From Rhodocyclaceae bacterium (GTDB taxonomy: Bacteria > Pseudomonadota > Gammaproteobacteria > Burkholderiales > Rhodocyclaceae), in contig JAVBXY010000009.1 in the NCBI GenBank assembly GCA_030824275.1, positions 150,207 to 214,206 on the forward strand: 64,000 nt of DNA. The letters run 5' to 3'. Below the pieces are notes generated by a model, which was not told the DNA's origin, did no database searches, and saw only the letters and a list, made by a program, of their open reading frames with translations. The translations under genes and the position numbers were made by a program. Below, piece after piece: positions 16,155 to 25,173 of this stretch. Within the stretch, counting starts at the first letter, position 1. Each line of letters begins with the position of its first letter.

Positions 16155-18119
16155 TTATTCGTACTTGACGCGCTGCGCCTCAGCCGCTTTCCCTGCATCG
16201 TTCAGGAACTCAATCAATTCGCTTAGGATAATAAGATCGCAGTACTTCGCCCCACTTTCCACGTCAACAAGCACATGTGTAATGCCATGGTATTGCCTTT
16301 GATCAGCATTTTCAGGGATTAATAGCGACACGATGCCGTATTTCTCGCTGTACAGTTCGCCAGTAGTCCAGGCTACACATAGATCGATATCTTTAATGTT
16401 CTTGTCTTGACTATCGAAGTCTTCAACAAGTCCATCCAGCGAAAATTTGTATTCCAAAATGCGCGGCGCAGTCACCCTGCCGCTTAATGCATTTGCGGTC
16501 TCTTTGGGCACACCAAGGGGGTTTGTATCCTCTTTGTACATATAGAGTTCGGGCTGCAAGTCAAATGCAATTTTGAACAATCCGTCATACGTAAAACGCT
16601 CGTTAGTGGACATCATGCTCAACCCGCGAATTACACCCCCAGCAATCAACTGATGGAACAGGGCGATAACGTCTTGCTCACGAGTGGGCACGGACGTGAT
16701 GGAGACACGTTCCACCGGCAAGAAAAAATGCTTGCTCTGGAGCGTCAACGGTTGCTCAGTTTCGTGCGCGAGCATCTCATTTTTCCAGTCATCAACAGCG
16801 AGTTCCCTGACCAAGTCTGGTGATGTTCCAGTATTTGCCTTCAGCAAGTACCGCACCTTAGAGAGATGTGTGTCAACAATATGTCGAGCTACGCTTTTTG
16901 AAAAGTCAGTGAGTTCCCGATGAAATCCCTTACGTCCAAGATCCGGCGTGTAGTTGTCGAAGTGGATAAGGAAATGAACTTGGTGTTGTCGGCCAATGTT
17001 GCGGGTGAGCGGTACTAGAATGGTTTCCCCTTGAGGCATATTATTTGCCGCAAGCTGAATTCCGCTGGAAAGGACTTTGGTGCGCAAGCCAAGAGTTTCA
17101 TTGAACTGAGACCACAGCTTGGCCGTGTAGCCAAATTCAACACTAGTGGTTGGAGTGAACTTCTGAAGAATCTCTTTCTCTTCGTCGTCGAGAGCGCTGC
17201 CACACAATGCCAGAAGCTGGGTCGCATCCCATGTCTCATAGATGAAATCTAAATTGTTGTACTTGTCGGGCATTTTTCTACCCGGACCATGCTTCTTGTA
17301 AAGCTCGTCTTGAGCCTTTACTAGCGTGTTGTAAGAAGCCTTCTTTGCTGCATTTTCATGTAGCCACAAGTACTTTGTACCGACCTGCTCAATAGTAGTA
17401 GCCGTTCCCTTTGAAATTGCCGTGATTGTTACCCTCAAGGAATTATCGGGCGTTACTGAACCAAGCCCTGTCTTTATATTGAGGATTTTCTGCCAGGTTG
17501 ATGCACTGGTTGCCTGGAGCCAACTTAGTTGTTTAGGGTGGGTTGACGTGTCAAACCGCACTGTGACGGAAACTCCTCTGTCAAACGTTTCGAATGTCTG
17601 ATCCGCTAGCTTTGAAGAGTCTGGTTCAACCTTTGGATTAGCCCCACTGGTATCTGCATTGAGCCAGTTACGTGCGTTGACTATTCGGCCTGAAGCTTCG
17701 AACCCAGGAACCTTGGTAGTTACCCGCATAAAGTTAAAACCATAAGCCACGTAGGTTGCACCTACCCCTTTGTGTCCTCGCGTATTTCCAGACTTGAACG
17801 AAAAATTGGGAGCAAGGAACTGTTCGAATTTCTCTTTGTCTAGGCCTATGCCGTTGTCACTAACGGTTAGTGAGTTATCGTCGACGTCGATCAAAATACT
17901 GATATGTGGTTTGTAGCCTTCCGCAGTGCCGGCAGCCGCCTCGGTGGCGGCACGAGCTTCCACAGCATCAAGTGCATTCTGGATGAGTTCACAGAACGGG
18001 TCATACCAACCAACGTATGAACTCAGAATATTGCTAATTTCCCGCCTCAACGCACCGAAAGCAGCATCGTTAATCCTGGTGTTTTTAAACTCGAGGGGAT
18101 CAAATGGAGTAAAGCTCAT
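16155..18119 (-). CDS. GHKL-type ATPase with possible PD-(D/E)XK-like C-terminus (candidate defence protein)
   Basis: 654 residues. The N-terminal GHKL ATPase fold has the N box ELIQNALDA (N48), G1 motif DNGIG (88-92) and G2 motif GHKGVG (115-120), as in Hsp90/MutL/MORC-type ATPases rather than histidine kinases. A middle transducer-like region follows. The C-terminal 110 residues have ILEYKFSLDGL and then KDIDLCVAW, which resembles a (D/E)XK nuclease core (E556-x-K558). There is no membrane segment. As the main cargo of the element it could be a single-gene anti-phage system; this is inference. The ATG at 18119 follows AAAGGA. Codon use is more AT-rich than the backbone. Confidence 0.7.
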   Translation of the reverse strand: MSFTPFDPLEFKNTRINDAAFGALRREISNILSSYVGWYDPFCELIQNALDAVEARAATEAAAGTAEGYKPHISILIDVDDNSLTVSDNGIGLDKEKFEQFLAPNFSFKSGNTRGHKGVGATYVAYGFNFMRVTTKVPGFEASGRIVNARNWLNADTSGANPKVEPDSSKLADQTFETFDRGVSVTVRFDTSTHPKQLSWLQATSASTWQKILNIKTGLGSVTPDNSLRVTITAISKGTATTIEQVGTKYLWLHENAAKKASYNTLVKAQDELYKKHGPGRKMPDKYNNLDFIYETWDATQLLALCGSALDDEEKEILQKFTPTTSVEFGYTAKLWSQFNETLGLRTKVLSSGIQLAANNMPQGETILVPLTRNIGRQHQVHFLIHFDNYTPDLGRKGFHRELTDFSKSVARHIVDTHLSKVRYLLKANTGTSPDLVRELAVDDWKNEMLAHETEQPLTLQSKHFFLPVERVSITSVPTREQDVIALFHQLIAGGVIRGLSMMSTNERFTYDGLFKIAFDLQPELYMYKEDTNPLGVPKETANALSGRVTAPRILEYKFSLDGLVEDFDSQDKNIKDIDLCVAWTTGELYSEKYGIVSLLIPENADQRQYHGITHVLVDVESGAKYCDLIILSELIEFLNDAGKAAEAQRVKYE

Positions 18120-18268
18120 GACGTCCTTTGGGGCAGTTTGGCTGAATGGCAACCGATCAGCATGCGTAGATTAAGATCCTCTATCCTAGCACCCCCTCTT
18201 ACGCCTCGCAGTTCAAGCGACTATTGAGAGACGGCCTTGGATTGGTCACGGACGGTGACGGCAAAAAT

Positions 18269-18324
18269 CCACAGGGGCGCCGCCGACGGCCCCTCTATGG
18301 CCAAAGGCGGCGGCGCCCCTGTGG
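18269..18324. repeat. 17-bp perfect inverted repeat in the element
   Basis: CCACAGGGGCGCCGCCG (18269-18285) pairs perfectly with 18308-18324, loop 22 bases, flanked by A and T runs. It could terminate transcription in both directions or mark an origin for the replication protein. Otherwise 18120-18406 holds no gene that I can support. Confidence 0.6.
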
Positions 18325-18406
18325 GGTTTTGCTGCGCTCAAAGTTCAATCATCCCCCCCATGTTGCGGTCGGCAAATTGATTCGCTAGTATCCCCCACGT
18401 CATAGG

Positions 18407-18625
18407 CTAACCAATCCTGCTGTTGGATACATGGTGCTCCTGGGAATATGGTGCTGGCAAAGTAAAGTCCTCGCAGCCCTCTGAATGGGTGGGGCAAATT
18501 AAGTCCAGATAAGCCTCCCACGTGAGATAAGCCCCGCGCGTGATTTCAACCTGTGACTTCATCGTCCTTAACCCGACGATGGGGTCATGCGTTCGTGCGT
18601 GCGCACTCGTCGACTCCATCGTCAT
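18407..18625 (-). CDS. Possible small protein divergent from the replication gene
   Basis: A 72-residue open frame (MTMESTSAHARTHDPIVGL at the N-terminus) fills the otherwise empty region upstream of the replication gene. It has a plausible helical segment (AYLTWEAYLDLI) but only a weak ribosome site and no family I recognise. It may be a regulator, a leader peptide or not a gene. Confidence 0.25.
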   Translation of the reverse strand: MTMESTSAHARTHDPIVGLRTMKSQVEITRGAYLTWEAYLDLICPTHSEGCEDFTLPAPYSQEHHVSNSRIG

Positions 18626-18646
18626 CTTTGAATGATTGGAGTCATG

Positions 18647-19768
18647 ATGCTCACGAACAAAAACCTGAATAGCAGTAAAGCCCGCGATGGAGGCGCAGAC
18701 GTGTCGGCGACCGGCCGCACGGAGCGTACGCCCCGCGCGCCCGGCGACGACACGGCAGCGCAGGCCACTCCCGGTGTAGTAATACCGGGGGAAAGTTTCC
18801 ATACCGAGGAAATCCCGAACTCCGGGGAAAGATATTCCCTAGTAAATATCGCCGGTCGTGGACGCGTCATTGCCCACCCGTTGCCGTTGTCGGAGAGTCC
18901 AGCAGAAGGGGCGATTACCGACTATCTCAATTGCAGTTTCCCCTTCTCGGTCAGCGACAAAGCCCTACGGAGTTTCTTTGCCGACTTTGCCCGTATTGCC
19001 GGCCAGCAATTTGCTCAGGTAGAAAGCCGAGCCAAGGGGATGAATGGCTACCAGCGATCGTTCGAGCTGGGACCCAACGATGCCAAATTCTGCTGCGGCG
19101 GACAAAACAGCACCGCCCTATTGGTACTCCCCGGCAAGGCGTGTCACACCATCCCCGATTGGGCCGCCCTCACTGAACTGCTCAGAGACCGCTACAAAGC
19201 CCGGATCACCCGATGGGACGGCGCACTGGATGACTTTGAAGGCATCCATTCGGTTGATTGGGCCGTAGCCAAGTATCGTGAAGGTGATTTCTCCAATGGC
19301 GGTAACAAGCCCTCCTGCAATCAGCGAGGCAACTGGATCGAACCCGATGGATCAGGCCGAACCTTCTACGTTGGGAAACGACAGAACGGCAAGATGCTTC
19401 GTGTCTACGAAAAGGGGATGCAACTTGGTGCCCCATGGCATCCATGGGTTCGCTGGGAAATCGAACTGCACAACGTCGACCGGGTAGTTCCTTGGGACGT
19501 ACTGCTAAAACCGGGCCAATACCTTGCTGGCTCCTATCCCAAGGCAACCGGGTGGGTAATGGACGAAATGAGCCGAGTACAGACCTTGAAGAAGGAAGGC
19601 CAAATCTCCTATGACCATCTGGTCCACTACGCATCGACGGCCTACGGTCCATTGCTCAACGTCATGATGGACGTTGAAGGCTCGCCAGAGCAGATCGTGG
19701 AGCGCCTACGCCGGGACAGTGTGCCGAAGCGTCTGCGCCTTCCTAACGTGCCGGATGGCGTGAAGTAA
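18647..19768 (+). CDS. RstA/pII-like phage replication initiation protein (Rep_trans family)
   Basis: 373 residues. After a Lys/Ala/Pro-rich N-terminus the protein follows the replication initiation factor pattern of filamentous phages (CTX RstA): ITRWDGALDDFEG, TFYVGKRQNGKMLRVYEKG, WVRWEIELHN and a C-terminal helical region. Such proteins nick the origin to start rolling-circle replication. Three ATGs lie in frame (18632, 18644, 18647); the last has GGAG at 5 bases. It is followed after 4 bp by the HTH gene. Confidence 0.8.
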   Translation: MLTNKNLNSSKARDGGADVSATGRTERTPRAPGDDTAAQATPGVVIPGESFHTEEIPNSGERYSLVNIAGRGRVIAHPLPLSESPAEGAITDYLNCSFPFSVSDKALRSFFADFARIAGQQFAQVESRAKGMNGYQRSFELGPNDAKFCCGGQNSTALLVLPGKACHTIPDWAALTELLRDRYKARITRWDGALDDFEGIHSVDWAVAKYREGDFSNGGNKPSCNQRGNWIEPDGSGRTFYVGKRQNGKMLRVYEKGMQLGAPWHPWVRWEIELHNVDRVVPWDVLLKPGQYLAGSYPKATGWVMDEMSRVQTLKKEGQISYDHLVHYASTAYGPLLNVMMDVEGSPEQIVERLRRDSVPKRLRLPNVPDGVK

Positions 19769-19772
19769 GGCC

Positions 19773-20075
19773 ATGGGAACGCTCACCCTGCACGAAGCTG
19801 CGGCGTATTTGAAGATTCATCCCGTCACCCTTTCCGGGAAGGCGAGATGCGGCGAGATACCCGGCGCGAAGATAGGCCGCGCGTGGGTATTTCTTCAAAT
19901 TGACCTTGATGCGCATATCCGGTCACAATACGGGCGGCGGGCGTTGCAGGGTGAGCATGAAAGGAACATCACATGTCACTCTTCAAACGCAGTGATTCAC
20001 CAAATTGGTGGATCAAACTTACGACCCGCAGTGGACCGCCGATACAGCGAAGCACTGGGACTCCCGACAAGCTAA
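19773..20075 (+). CDS. AlpA/excisionase-like helix-turn-helix protein
   Basis: 100 residues. The N-terminal 55 residues form a winged-helix DNA-binding domain of the excisionase/MerR type (LTLHEAAAYLKIHPVTLSGK, then GRAWVFLQIDLDAHI). Its tail runs 100 bp into the integrase gene in another frame. Small proteins of this kind direct excision or activate integrase transcription. The tail after about residue 60 is probably unstructured. Confidence 0.75.
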   Translation: MGTLTLHEAAAYLKIHPVTLSGKARCGEIPGAKIGRAWVFLQIDLDAHIRSQYGRRALQGEHERNITCHSSNAVIHQIGGSNLRPAVDRRYSEALGLPTS

Positions 20076-20977
20076 AGGCTCAGGAGTTACATGACAAGCT
20101 GAAGGCGTCCTTGTGGGATCAGGAGCGATTGGGCGTTAAGCCTGAACGCTCTTGGCGTGAGGCGGTTGTTCGCTGGCTGGAAGAGACGTCTGAGAAGGCG
20201 ACGCATAAGAACGATAAGGCCAAGTTGATTTGGCTCCATCCGTTTCTTGGTGATCGCAACCTTGGCGAGATAAATCTGGATGTGATTGATCAGATTCGCT
20301 CGGCAAGACTCAAGGACGTTTCAAAGGCCACGACCAATCGTTACTTGGCTCTGGTTCGGGCCATTCTCCGTCGGGCTAGAGACGAATGGGAATGGATCGA
20401 TAAGGTGCCGAAGGTCAGGCTCTTTAAAGAAACAAGCAGTCGTGAAAGGTCGCTCACTCCTGAACAAGCGAAGCTGCTGTTAAGGGAGTTGCCGGAGCAT
20501 CAGCGGGAGATGGTTTTGTTTTCTCTTGCTACCGGGCTTCGGCAGAGCAATGTCGTAAAGCTGGAATGGGGGCAAGTGAACCTGGAACTTCACCATGCCT
20601 GGGTATTGGGGTGGCAGTCTAAGAACCGCCATCCGATTACTGTGCCGCTTAACGATGTTGCGATGGGTGTGCTTCAGCGGCAAATCGGCAAACATCCTCA
20701 ACGGGTTTTTACAAACCGAGGGAAGCCGATTGCCTGGGCCAATACAAAAAAATGGCGAGCAACGCTAAAGCGTCTCGGCATTGAGGATTTCCGTTGGCAC
20801 GATCTGAGGCATACCTGGGCAACCTGGCAGCGCCAGGCTGGAACACCCACCCATGAGTTACAGAAATTGGGCGGGTGGCGTTCTGGGGTAATGGTGGAGC
20901 GATATGCCCATCTAGCCCCTGATCATCTGGCCCATGCTGCTGCGCGACTGAATACGATCCTTGGAGCTACGTTGTAG
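19973..20977 (+). CDS. Tyrosine site-specific integrase of the element
   Basis: 334 residues. The catalytic residues are visible: Arg in ATGLRQSNVV, His-x-x-Arg in HDLRHTWAT, the GGW box and the nucleophilic Tyr in VERYAHLAP. An N-terminal SAM-like core-binding domain covers about residues 60-160. It lies 48 bp from attR, consistent with recombination into the tRNA 3' end. An AAAGGA site 7 bases upstream supports the start. Confidence 0.95.
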   Translation: MSLFKRSDSPNWWIKLTTRSGPPIQRSTGTPDKLKAQELHDKLKASLWDQERLGVKPERSWREAVVRWLEETSEKATHKNDKAKLIWLHPFLGDRNLGEINLDVIDQIRSARLKDVSKATTNRYLALVRAILRRARDEWEWIDKVPKVRLFKETSSRERSLTPEQAKLLLRELPEHQREMVLFSLATGLRQSNVVKLEWGQVNLELHHAWVLGWQSKNRHPITVPLNDVAMGVLQRQIGKHPQRVFTNRGKPIAWANTKKWRATLKRLGIEDFRWHDLRHTWATWQRQAGTPTHELQKLGGWRSGVMVERYAHLAPDHLAHAAARLNTILGATL

Positions 20978-20981
20978 CTAC
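20965..20981. repeat. Right AGCTAC direct-repeat pair (possible integrase arm site)
   Basis: AGCTAC-GTTGT-AGCTAC, two copies 11 bp apart, overlapping the integrase stop codon, 44 bp inside attR. It has the same unit and spacing as the left pair at 15982-15998. Confidence 0.5.
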
Positions 20982-20992
20982 GGGCAAAGAAA

Positions 20993-21026
20993 AAGGACTT
21001 AACCTTTCGGCTAAGTCCTTGATTTT
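20993..21026 (+). terminator. Rho-independent terminator after integrase
   Basis: Stem AAGGACTTA/TAAGTCCTT with a 10-base loop, followed by GATTTT, just before attR. Confidence 0.8.
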
Positions 21027-21102
21027 GGTGGGCCCGCACGGACTTGAACCGTGGACCAAAGGATTATGAGTCCTCTGCTCTAACCAACTGAGCTACAGGC
21101 CC
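21026..21102 (-). tRNA. tRNA-Met (anticodon CAT), integration target
   Basis: 77-nt cloverleaf with encoded CCA. Acceptor stem GGGCCTG/CGGGCCC, D arm GCTCAGTTGGTTAGAGC, anticodon stem GAGGA/TCCTT with loop CTCATAA, and T arm with GTTCAAGTC. The CAT anticodon may be elongator Met or, after lysidine modification, Ile2; the sequence alone does not decide. Positions 21026-21070 form attR. Confidence 0.93.
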
Positions 21103-21114
21103 GTGATCGGTGGC

Positions 21115-23253
21115 TCAGGTCTCCGAGTCGAGGAAGCTGCGCAGCTTTTCCGAGCGGGTCGGGTGGCGCAGCTTGCGCAGGGCCTTGGCTTCGATCTGGC
21201 GGATGCGCTCGCGGGTGACGTCGAACTGCTTGCCGACTTCTTCCAGCGTGTGGTCCGTGTTCATCTCGATACCGAAGCGCATGCGCAGCACCTTGGCTTC
21301 GCGGGGCGTCAGGCTGTCCAGGACTTCCTTGGTCACTTCGCGCAGGCTGGCGAAGAGGGCCGCGTCGCCCGGCGACAGCGTCGATTGGTCTTCGATGAAG
21401 TCGCCCAGATGGGAGTCGTCGTCGTCGCCGATCGGCGTTTCCATGGAGATCGGTTCCTTGGAGATCTTGAGGATCTTGCGGATCTTCTCCTCGGGCATTT
21501 CCATCTTTTCCGCCAGGGTCGCGGGATCGGGCTCGGCACCCGTTTCCTGCAAAATCTGGCGGCTGATGCGGTTCATCTTGTTGATGGTCTCGATCATGTG
21601 CACCGGGATGCGAATGGTGCGCGCCTGGTCCGCGATGGAGCGGGTGATGGCCTGGCGAATCCACCAGGTGGCGTAGGTCGAGAACTTGTAGCCGCGACGG
21701 TATTCGAACTTGTCCACCGCCTTCATCAGGCCGATGTTGCCTTCCTGGATCAGGTCGAGGAATTGCAGGCCGCGGTTGGTGTATTTCTTGGCGATGGAGA
21801 TTACCAGGCGCAGGTTGGCCTCGGTCATCTCGCGTTTGGCGCGACGGGCCTTGGCTTCGCCGGTGGACATCTGCTTGTTGATGTCCTTGAGTTCCTTGAG
21901 CGGGATGCCGATGCGGTCCTGGAGGCTGATCAGCTTCTGCTGTTCCTCAAGGATGGCGGGGGCGGCGCGCATGAGTTGGGCGGCGTAGGGCTTGCCCGAC
22001 TGCACTTCGTGCTTGAGCCACTCCATGTCGGTCTCGTGACCGGGGAAGATCTTGATGAAGTGCGGGCGCGGCATGTGAGCCTTGTCCACGCACAGATGCA
22101 GAATCTTGCGCTCGTGGCTGCGGGCGGCTTCGACCATGCCGCGCACGGAGTCGCACAGACGCTCGATGACGCGGGCAGTGAAGCGGATGTTCATCAGCTC
22201 GTCGCTGATCTGCTTCTGGATCTTGAGGTAGCCCTTGTCCTGCGAACCCTTCTTGCTCAGCGCGGTTTGCAGCTTGCCGTAGTGGGCATGGATCAGGGAG
22301 AAGCGCTCCAGCGCATCCTGCTTGAGCAGTAGCAGGGAGGCGGATACCTTGGCGCTGCCGTCGTCGTCCTCGTCGTCGCTGTCTTCCTCGACTTCGAGGT
22401 CTTCGTCCTCGGCCAAGGCTTCGATGTCGTCCTCGGTGGCATTCGGATCAATCAGGCCGTCGATGAGTTCGTCGATGCGCATCTCGTCGCGGGCGACCTT
22501 GCCGGCCATTTCGAGCATTTCGGCAATCGTCGTCGGGCAGGCGGAGATCGCCATCACCATGTGCTTGAGGCCGTCCTCGATGCGCTTGGCGATTTCGATT
22601 TCGCCTTCACGGGTCAGCAGCTCGACGGTGCCCATTTCACGCATGTACATGCGCACGGGGTCGGTGGTGCGACCGAACTCGGAATCGACGGTGGACAGGG
22701 CCTGCTCGGCTTCTTCCTCGACCTGGTCGGCATCGACCGGAGCGGGTCCGGTTTCGTTCAGCAGCAGGTCATCGACGGCCGGGGCCTCGTCGAACACCTG
22801 GATGCTCATGTCGTTGAAGGTGGAGATGATCGATTCGATCTGCTCGGCGTCCACGAGGTCGTCGGGCAGGTGGTCGTTGATCTCGGCGTAGGTCAGGTAG
22901 CCGCGCTCCTTGCCCAGGGCGATCAGAGTTTTCAGGCGCGTGCGCTTGGTTTCCTGGTCGAGGGGCGTGGCGGCCGGAGCGACCGGAATCTCGCGCTTTT
23001 CCTTGCCCTTGCGACCACGGCTCTCGACGATGGCCTTGGCAGCGGATTTCGGCGGCACGGGCTTGGCGGGCGGGGCTTCGACCACTACGGGCGCGGGAGC
23101 GGCCTTCTTGGGAGCTGCTGCCTTGGGCGCGGGCTTGGCGGCCGGGGCCGCCTTGGTTGCCTTGGCCGGCTCGGGTTTTTTCGGAGCGGGTTTCTTGGCG
23201 GCCGGTTTGGCGGCGGCCTTCGACTTGCTCTGCTTCGCGATTTCCTTCGGCAT
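21115..23253 (-). CDS. rpoD: RpoD, primary sigma-70 factor
   Basis: 712 residues. A Lys/Ala/Pro-rich N-terminal extension (about 1-85) precedes region 1.1. The large non-conserved region has an acidic stretch ([18 protein letters not shown]). Region 2 has [20 protein letters not shown], and region 4.2 has [20 protein letters not shown]. It is the last gene of the rpsU-yqeY-dnaG-rpoD operon. It recognises the TTGACA/TATAAT-type promoters, such as the one upstream of rpsU. Confidence 0.98.
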   Translation of the reverse strand: MPKEIAKQSKSKAAAKPAAKKPAPKKPEPAKATKAAPAAKPAPKAAAPKKAAPAPVVVEAPPAKPVPPKSAAKAIVESRGRKGKEKREIPVAPAATPLDQETKRTRLKTLIALGKERGYLTYAEINDHLPDDLVDAEQIESIISTFNDMSIQVFDEAPAVDDLLLNETGPAPVDADQVEEEAEQALSTVDSEFGRTTDPVRMYMREMGTVELLTREGEIEIAKRIEDGLKHMVMAISACPTTIAEMLEMAGKVARDEMRIDELIDGLIDPNATEDDIEALAEDEDLEVEEDSDDEDDDGSAKVSASLLLLKQDALERFSLIHAHYGKLQTALSKKGSQDKGYLKIQKQISDELMNIRFTARVIERLCDSVRGMVEAARSHERKILHLCVDKAHMPRPHFIKIFPGHETDMEWLKHEVQSGKPYAAQLMRAAPAILEEQQKLISLQDRIGIPLKELKDINKQMSTGEAKARRAKREMTEANLRLVISIAKKYTNRGLQFLDLIQEGNIGLMKAVDKFEYRRGYKFSTYATWWIRQAITRSIADQARTIRIPVHMIETINKMNRISRQILQETGAEPDPATLAEKMEMPEEKIRKILKISKEPISMETPIGDDDDSHLGDFIEDQSTLSPGDAALFASLREVTKEVLDSLTPREAKVLRMRFGIEMNTDHTLEEVGKQFDVTRERIRQIEAKALRKLRHPTRSEKLRSFLDSET

Positions 23254-23330
23254 GACTATCCTCGGCTAGAACGCGATAGCGGCGCACCTGGACGGCACGC
23301 CGTGAAAGCGCTGGGGAACCGCCAATTATA

Positions 23331-25091
23331 TCAGAGGCCTGAGGCTTTCGTCGAGCCCGGAGGCGGGTGCTTTTTGGCCAGCAGTTCGGTCAGGCGGCGT
23401 TTTTCCTCGGCGCTGAGGCCCTGGCGGGCCCGTTCAGTGAGGGCTTTGATCTCCGCATCGCGGGCGCCATGGCGCAAATGGGCGATGGCGTCATTGAACA
23501 GTGCCTCCATGGCAGCCCAGTCGGCATCGTCGCTCATGGATGGGGCCAGTGCCGCGATCAGCGGTTCGTGGATGGAGCCACGAAAAAATTCCAGCAGCAG
23601 GCCGACGCCGCCGGCGGGCAATTCGCCATGGTCGATGGCATCCGCGATGGCGTGCAGCAATGCGCCCTCGGGGCGTTCGGTGTCCACCAGTTCCAGGGGC
23701 AGGCTGGCGGCCCAAGTTGGCTTGTGAAGGACGACTTCGAGCAGTTTGTATTCGATCGACGAGGGAACCGGGCGATGCTTCATCGAGGCCGGCGCATAAC
23801 GGGAGCGGGCCAGCGGCTTCAGCTCGCAGATGGCCTCGACTTCGGCCTGGGTCATTTGCGCCAGGCGTGCGATGTCCTTGGTGAGCTGGACACGGAGCGC
23901 CGGGGCCGAGACTTTCTGCAAGTAGGGTTTGGCTTCATGCACCAGCCGCGCCCGGCCTTCCGGCGTGTTGGGGTTGGCATCTTTCTGGCGCATGAGCTCG
24001 CGCACGAAGAATTCGCTCAGCCGTGTAGCGGAATTCATGTAGCGGACGAAGGCCTCCTTGCCATGCTCGCGCACGTATTCGTCCGGGTCCTGATTGCCCT
24101 CCATCTGGAGGATTTCGACGGCCTTGTTGTCGGTGACAAACTCGAGAGCGACGTCCATGGCCTTCCAGGCCGCGCGATCACCCGCCGAGTCGCGGTCGAA
24201 GCAGAAGACGACCCGGCTGGCGGTCTTGATCAGCTTCTGGACGTTGGCGCCGGTGGCCGCCGTGCCCAGCGTGGCGACGACATTCTCGACGCCGGCCTGG
24301 GCCAGGCCGACCACGTCCATATAGCCTTCAACCACCAGCACCGTGTCCTGTTCGTGGATAGCCTTGCGGGCCTGGGGCAGCCCATATAGTTCGCGGCCCT
24401 TTTCAAAAATCGGCGTTTCCGGCGAGTTCAGGTATTTCGGTTCGCCCTGGCCCAGCACGCGGCCACCGAAGCCGATGACGTTGCCGCGCTGGTCGAGGAT
24501 GGGAAACATGATGCGGTCGCGGAAGCGGTCGTAGCGACGGCCCTGCTCGTTGACGATGATCAGGCCGCATTCGACCAGGGCCGGCTCGTTGTAGTCGTCA
24601 AAGACCCGATCCAGGTTCTGCCAGCCGTCCGGCGCGTAGCCGAGGCCGAATTTGGCAGCGATCTCGCCCGTGAGGCCGCGACCCTTGAGATAGTCGATGG
24701 CAGTCGGCGACACCTTCAGTTGCTCGCGGTAGAAGCGCATGGCACGGGCCATGAGCTCGGTGAGCGGCGCCTTCTTAGCCCGCTCGGCCCGGTTGCGTTC
24801 CTCGTGGGGAACTTGTAGGCCCACCGAGCCGGCCAGGTCTTCGACGGCCTCGACGAAGCCGATGCCGGCGTGTTGCATCAGGAATCCGATGGCACTGCCA
24901 TGGGCGCCGCAGCCGAAGCAGTGATAGAACTGCTTGCTCTGGCTAACGGTGAAGGATGGGGTCTTTTCCGAGTGAAAGGGGCAGCAGGCGCTGTAGTTAG
25001 CGCCCGCTTTTCGCAGCGGGACGTAGCGTTCGACTACGTCGACGATATCGACGCGGGCGAGCAGTTCCTGGACGAAGGATTCGGGGATCAC
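23331..25091 (-). CDS. dnaG: DnaG, DNA primase
   Basis: 586 residues. The N-terminal zinc ribbon (CCPFHSEKTPSF, then HCFGCGAHG), the catalytic core with TOPRIM residues (VVEGYMDV, then FCFDRDSAGD) and the C-terminal DnaB-interacting helical domain are all present. It synthesises RNA primers for replication. A 9-bp hairpin (25137-25157) lies between yqeY and dnaG and may modulate read-through. Confidence 0.98.
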   Translation of the reverse strand: MIPESFVQELLARVDIVDVVERYVPLRKAGANYSACCPFHSEKTPSFTVSQSKQFYHCFGCGAHGSAIGFLMQHAGIGFVEAVEDLAGSVGLQVPHEERNRAERAKKAPLTELMARAMRFYREQLKVSPTAIDYLKGRGLTGEIAAKFGLGYAPDGWQNLDRVFDDYNEPALVECGLIIVNEQGRRYDRFRDRIMFPILDQRGNVIGFGGRVLGQGEPKYLNSPETPIFEKGRELYGLPQARKAIHEQDTVLVVEGYMDVVGLAQAGVENVVATLGTAATGANVQKLIKTASRVVFCFDRDSAGDRAAWKAMDVALEFVTDNKAVEILQMEGNQDPDEYVREHGKEAFVRYMNSATRLSEFFVRELMRQKDANPNTPEGRARLVHEAKPYLQKVSAPALRVQLTKDIARLAQMTQAEVEAICELKPLARSRYAPASMKHRPVPSSIEYKLLEVVLHKPTWAASLPLELVDTERPEGALLHAIADAIDHGELPAGGVGLLLEFFRGSIHEPLIAALAPSMSDDADWAAMEALFNDAIAHLRHGARDAEIKALTERARQGLSAEEKRRLTELLAKKHPPPGSTKASGL

Positions 25092-25173
25092 GGAAACATT
25101 ATGCCCGGAAGCCGCATCGCGGCTGAACCGTGGTCACCCCTTCCCCATGGGAAGGGGCTGGGGGATGGTGCGT

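Larger units (their letters stand above)
15832..21070. mobile_element. Integrative element in tRNA-Met, about 5.2 kb
   Basis: The element is bounded by a 45-bp direct repeat (15832-15876 and 21026-21070) created by integration into the tRNA 3' end. In order it carries a GHKL ATPase (minus strand), then an RstA-like replication protein, an AlpA-like HTH protein and a tyrosine integrase (plus strand), the integrase next to the intact tRNA. The GHKL region is visibly more AT-rich than the backbone, and the 24-bp dispersed repeat is absent throughout. No coat, conjugation or packaging genes are seen, so it is a satellite-like or reduced inovirus-type element. Confidence 0.9.

Noticed and set aside
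18961..18985. Possible 24-bp repeat in the replication gene (TTGCCGACTTTGCC)
   Set aside because: Only the CCGACTTT part matches; it is part of a normal helix and lacks the rest of the core.
25137..25157. Terminator between yqeY and dnaG
   Set aside because: Strong 9-bp hairpin but no T run; mentioned under dnaG only.
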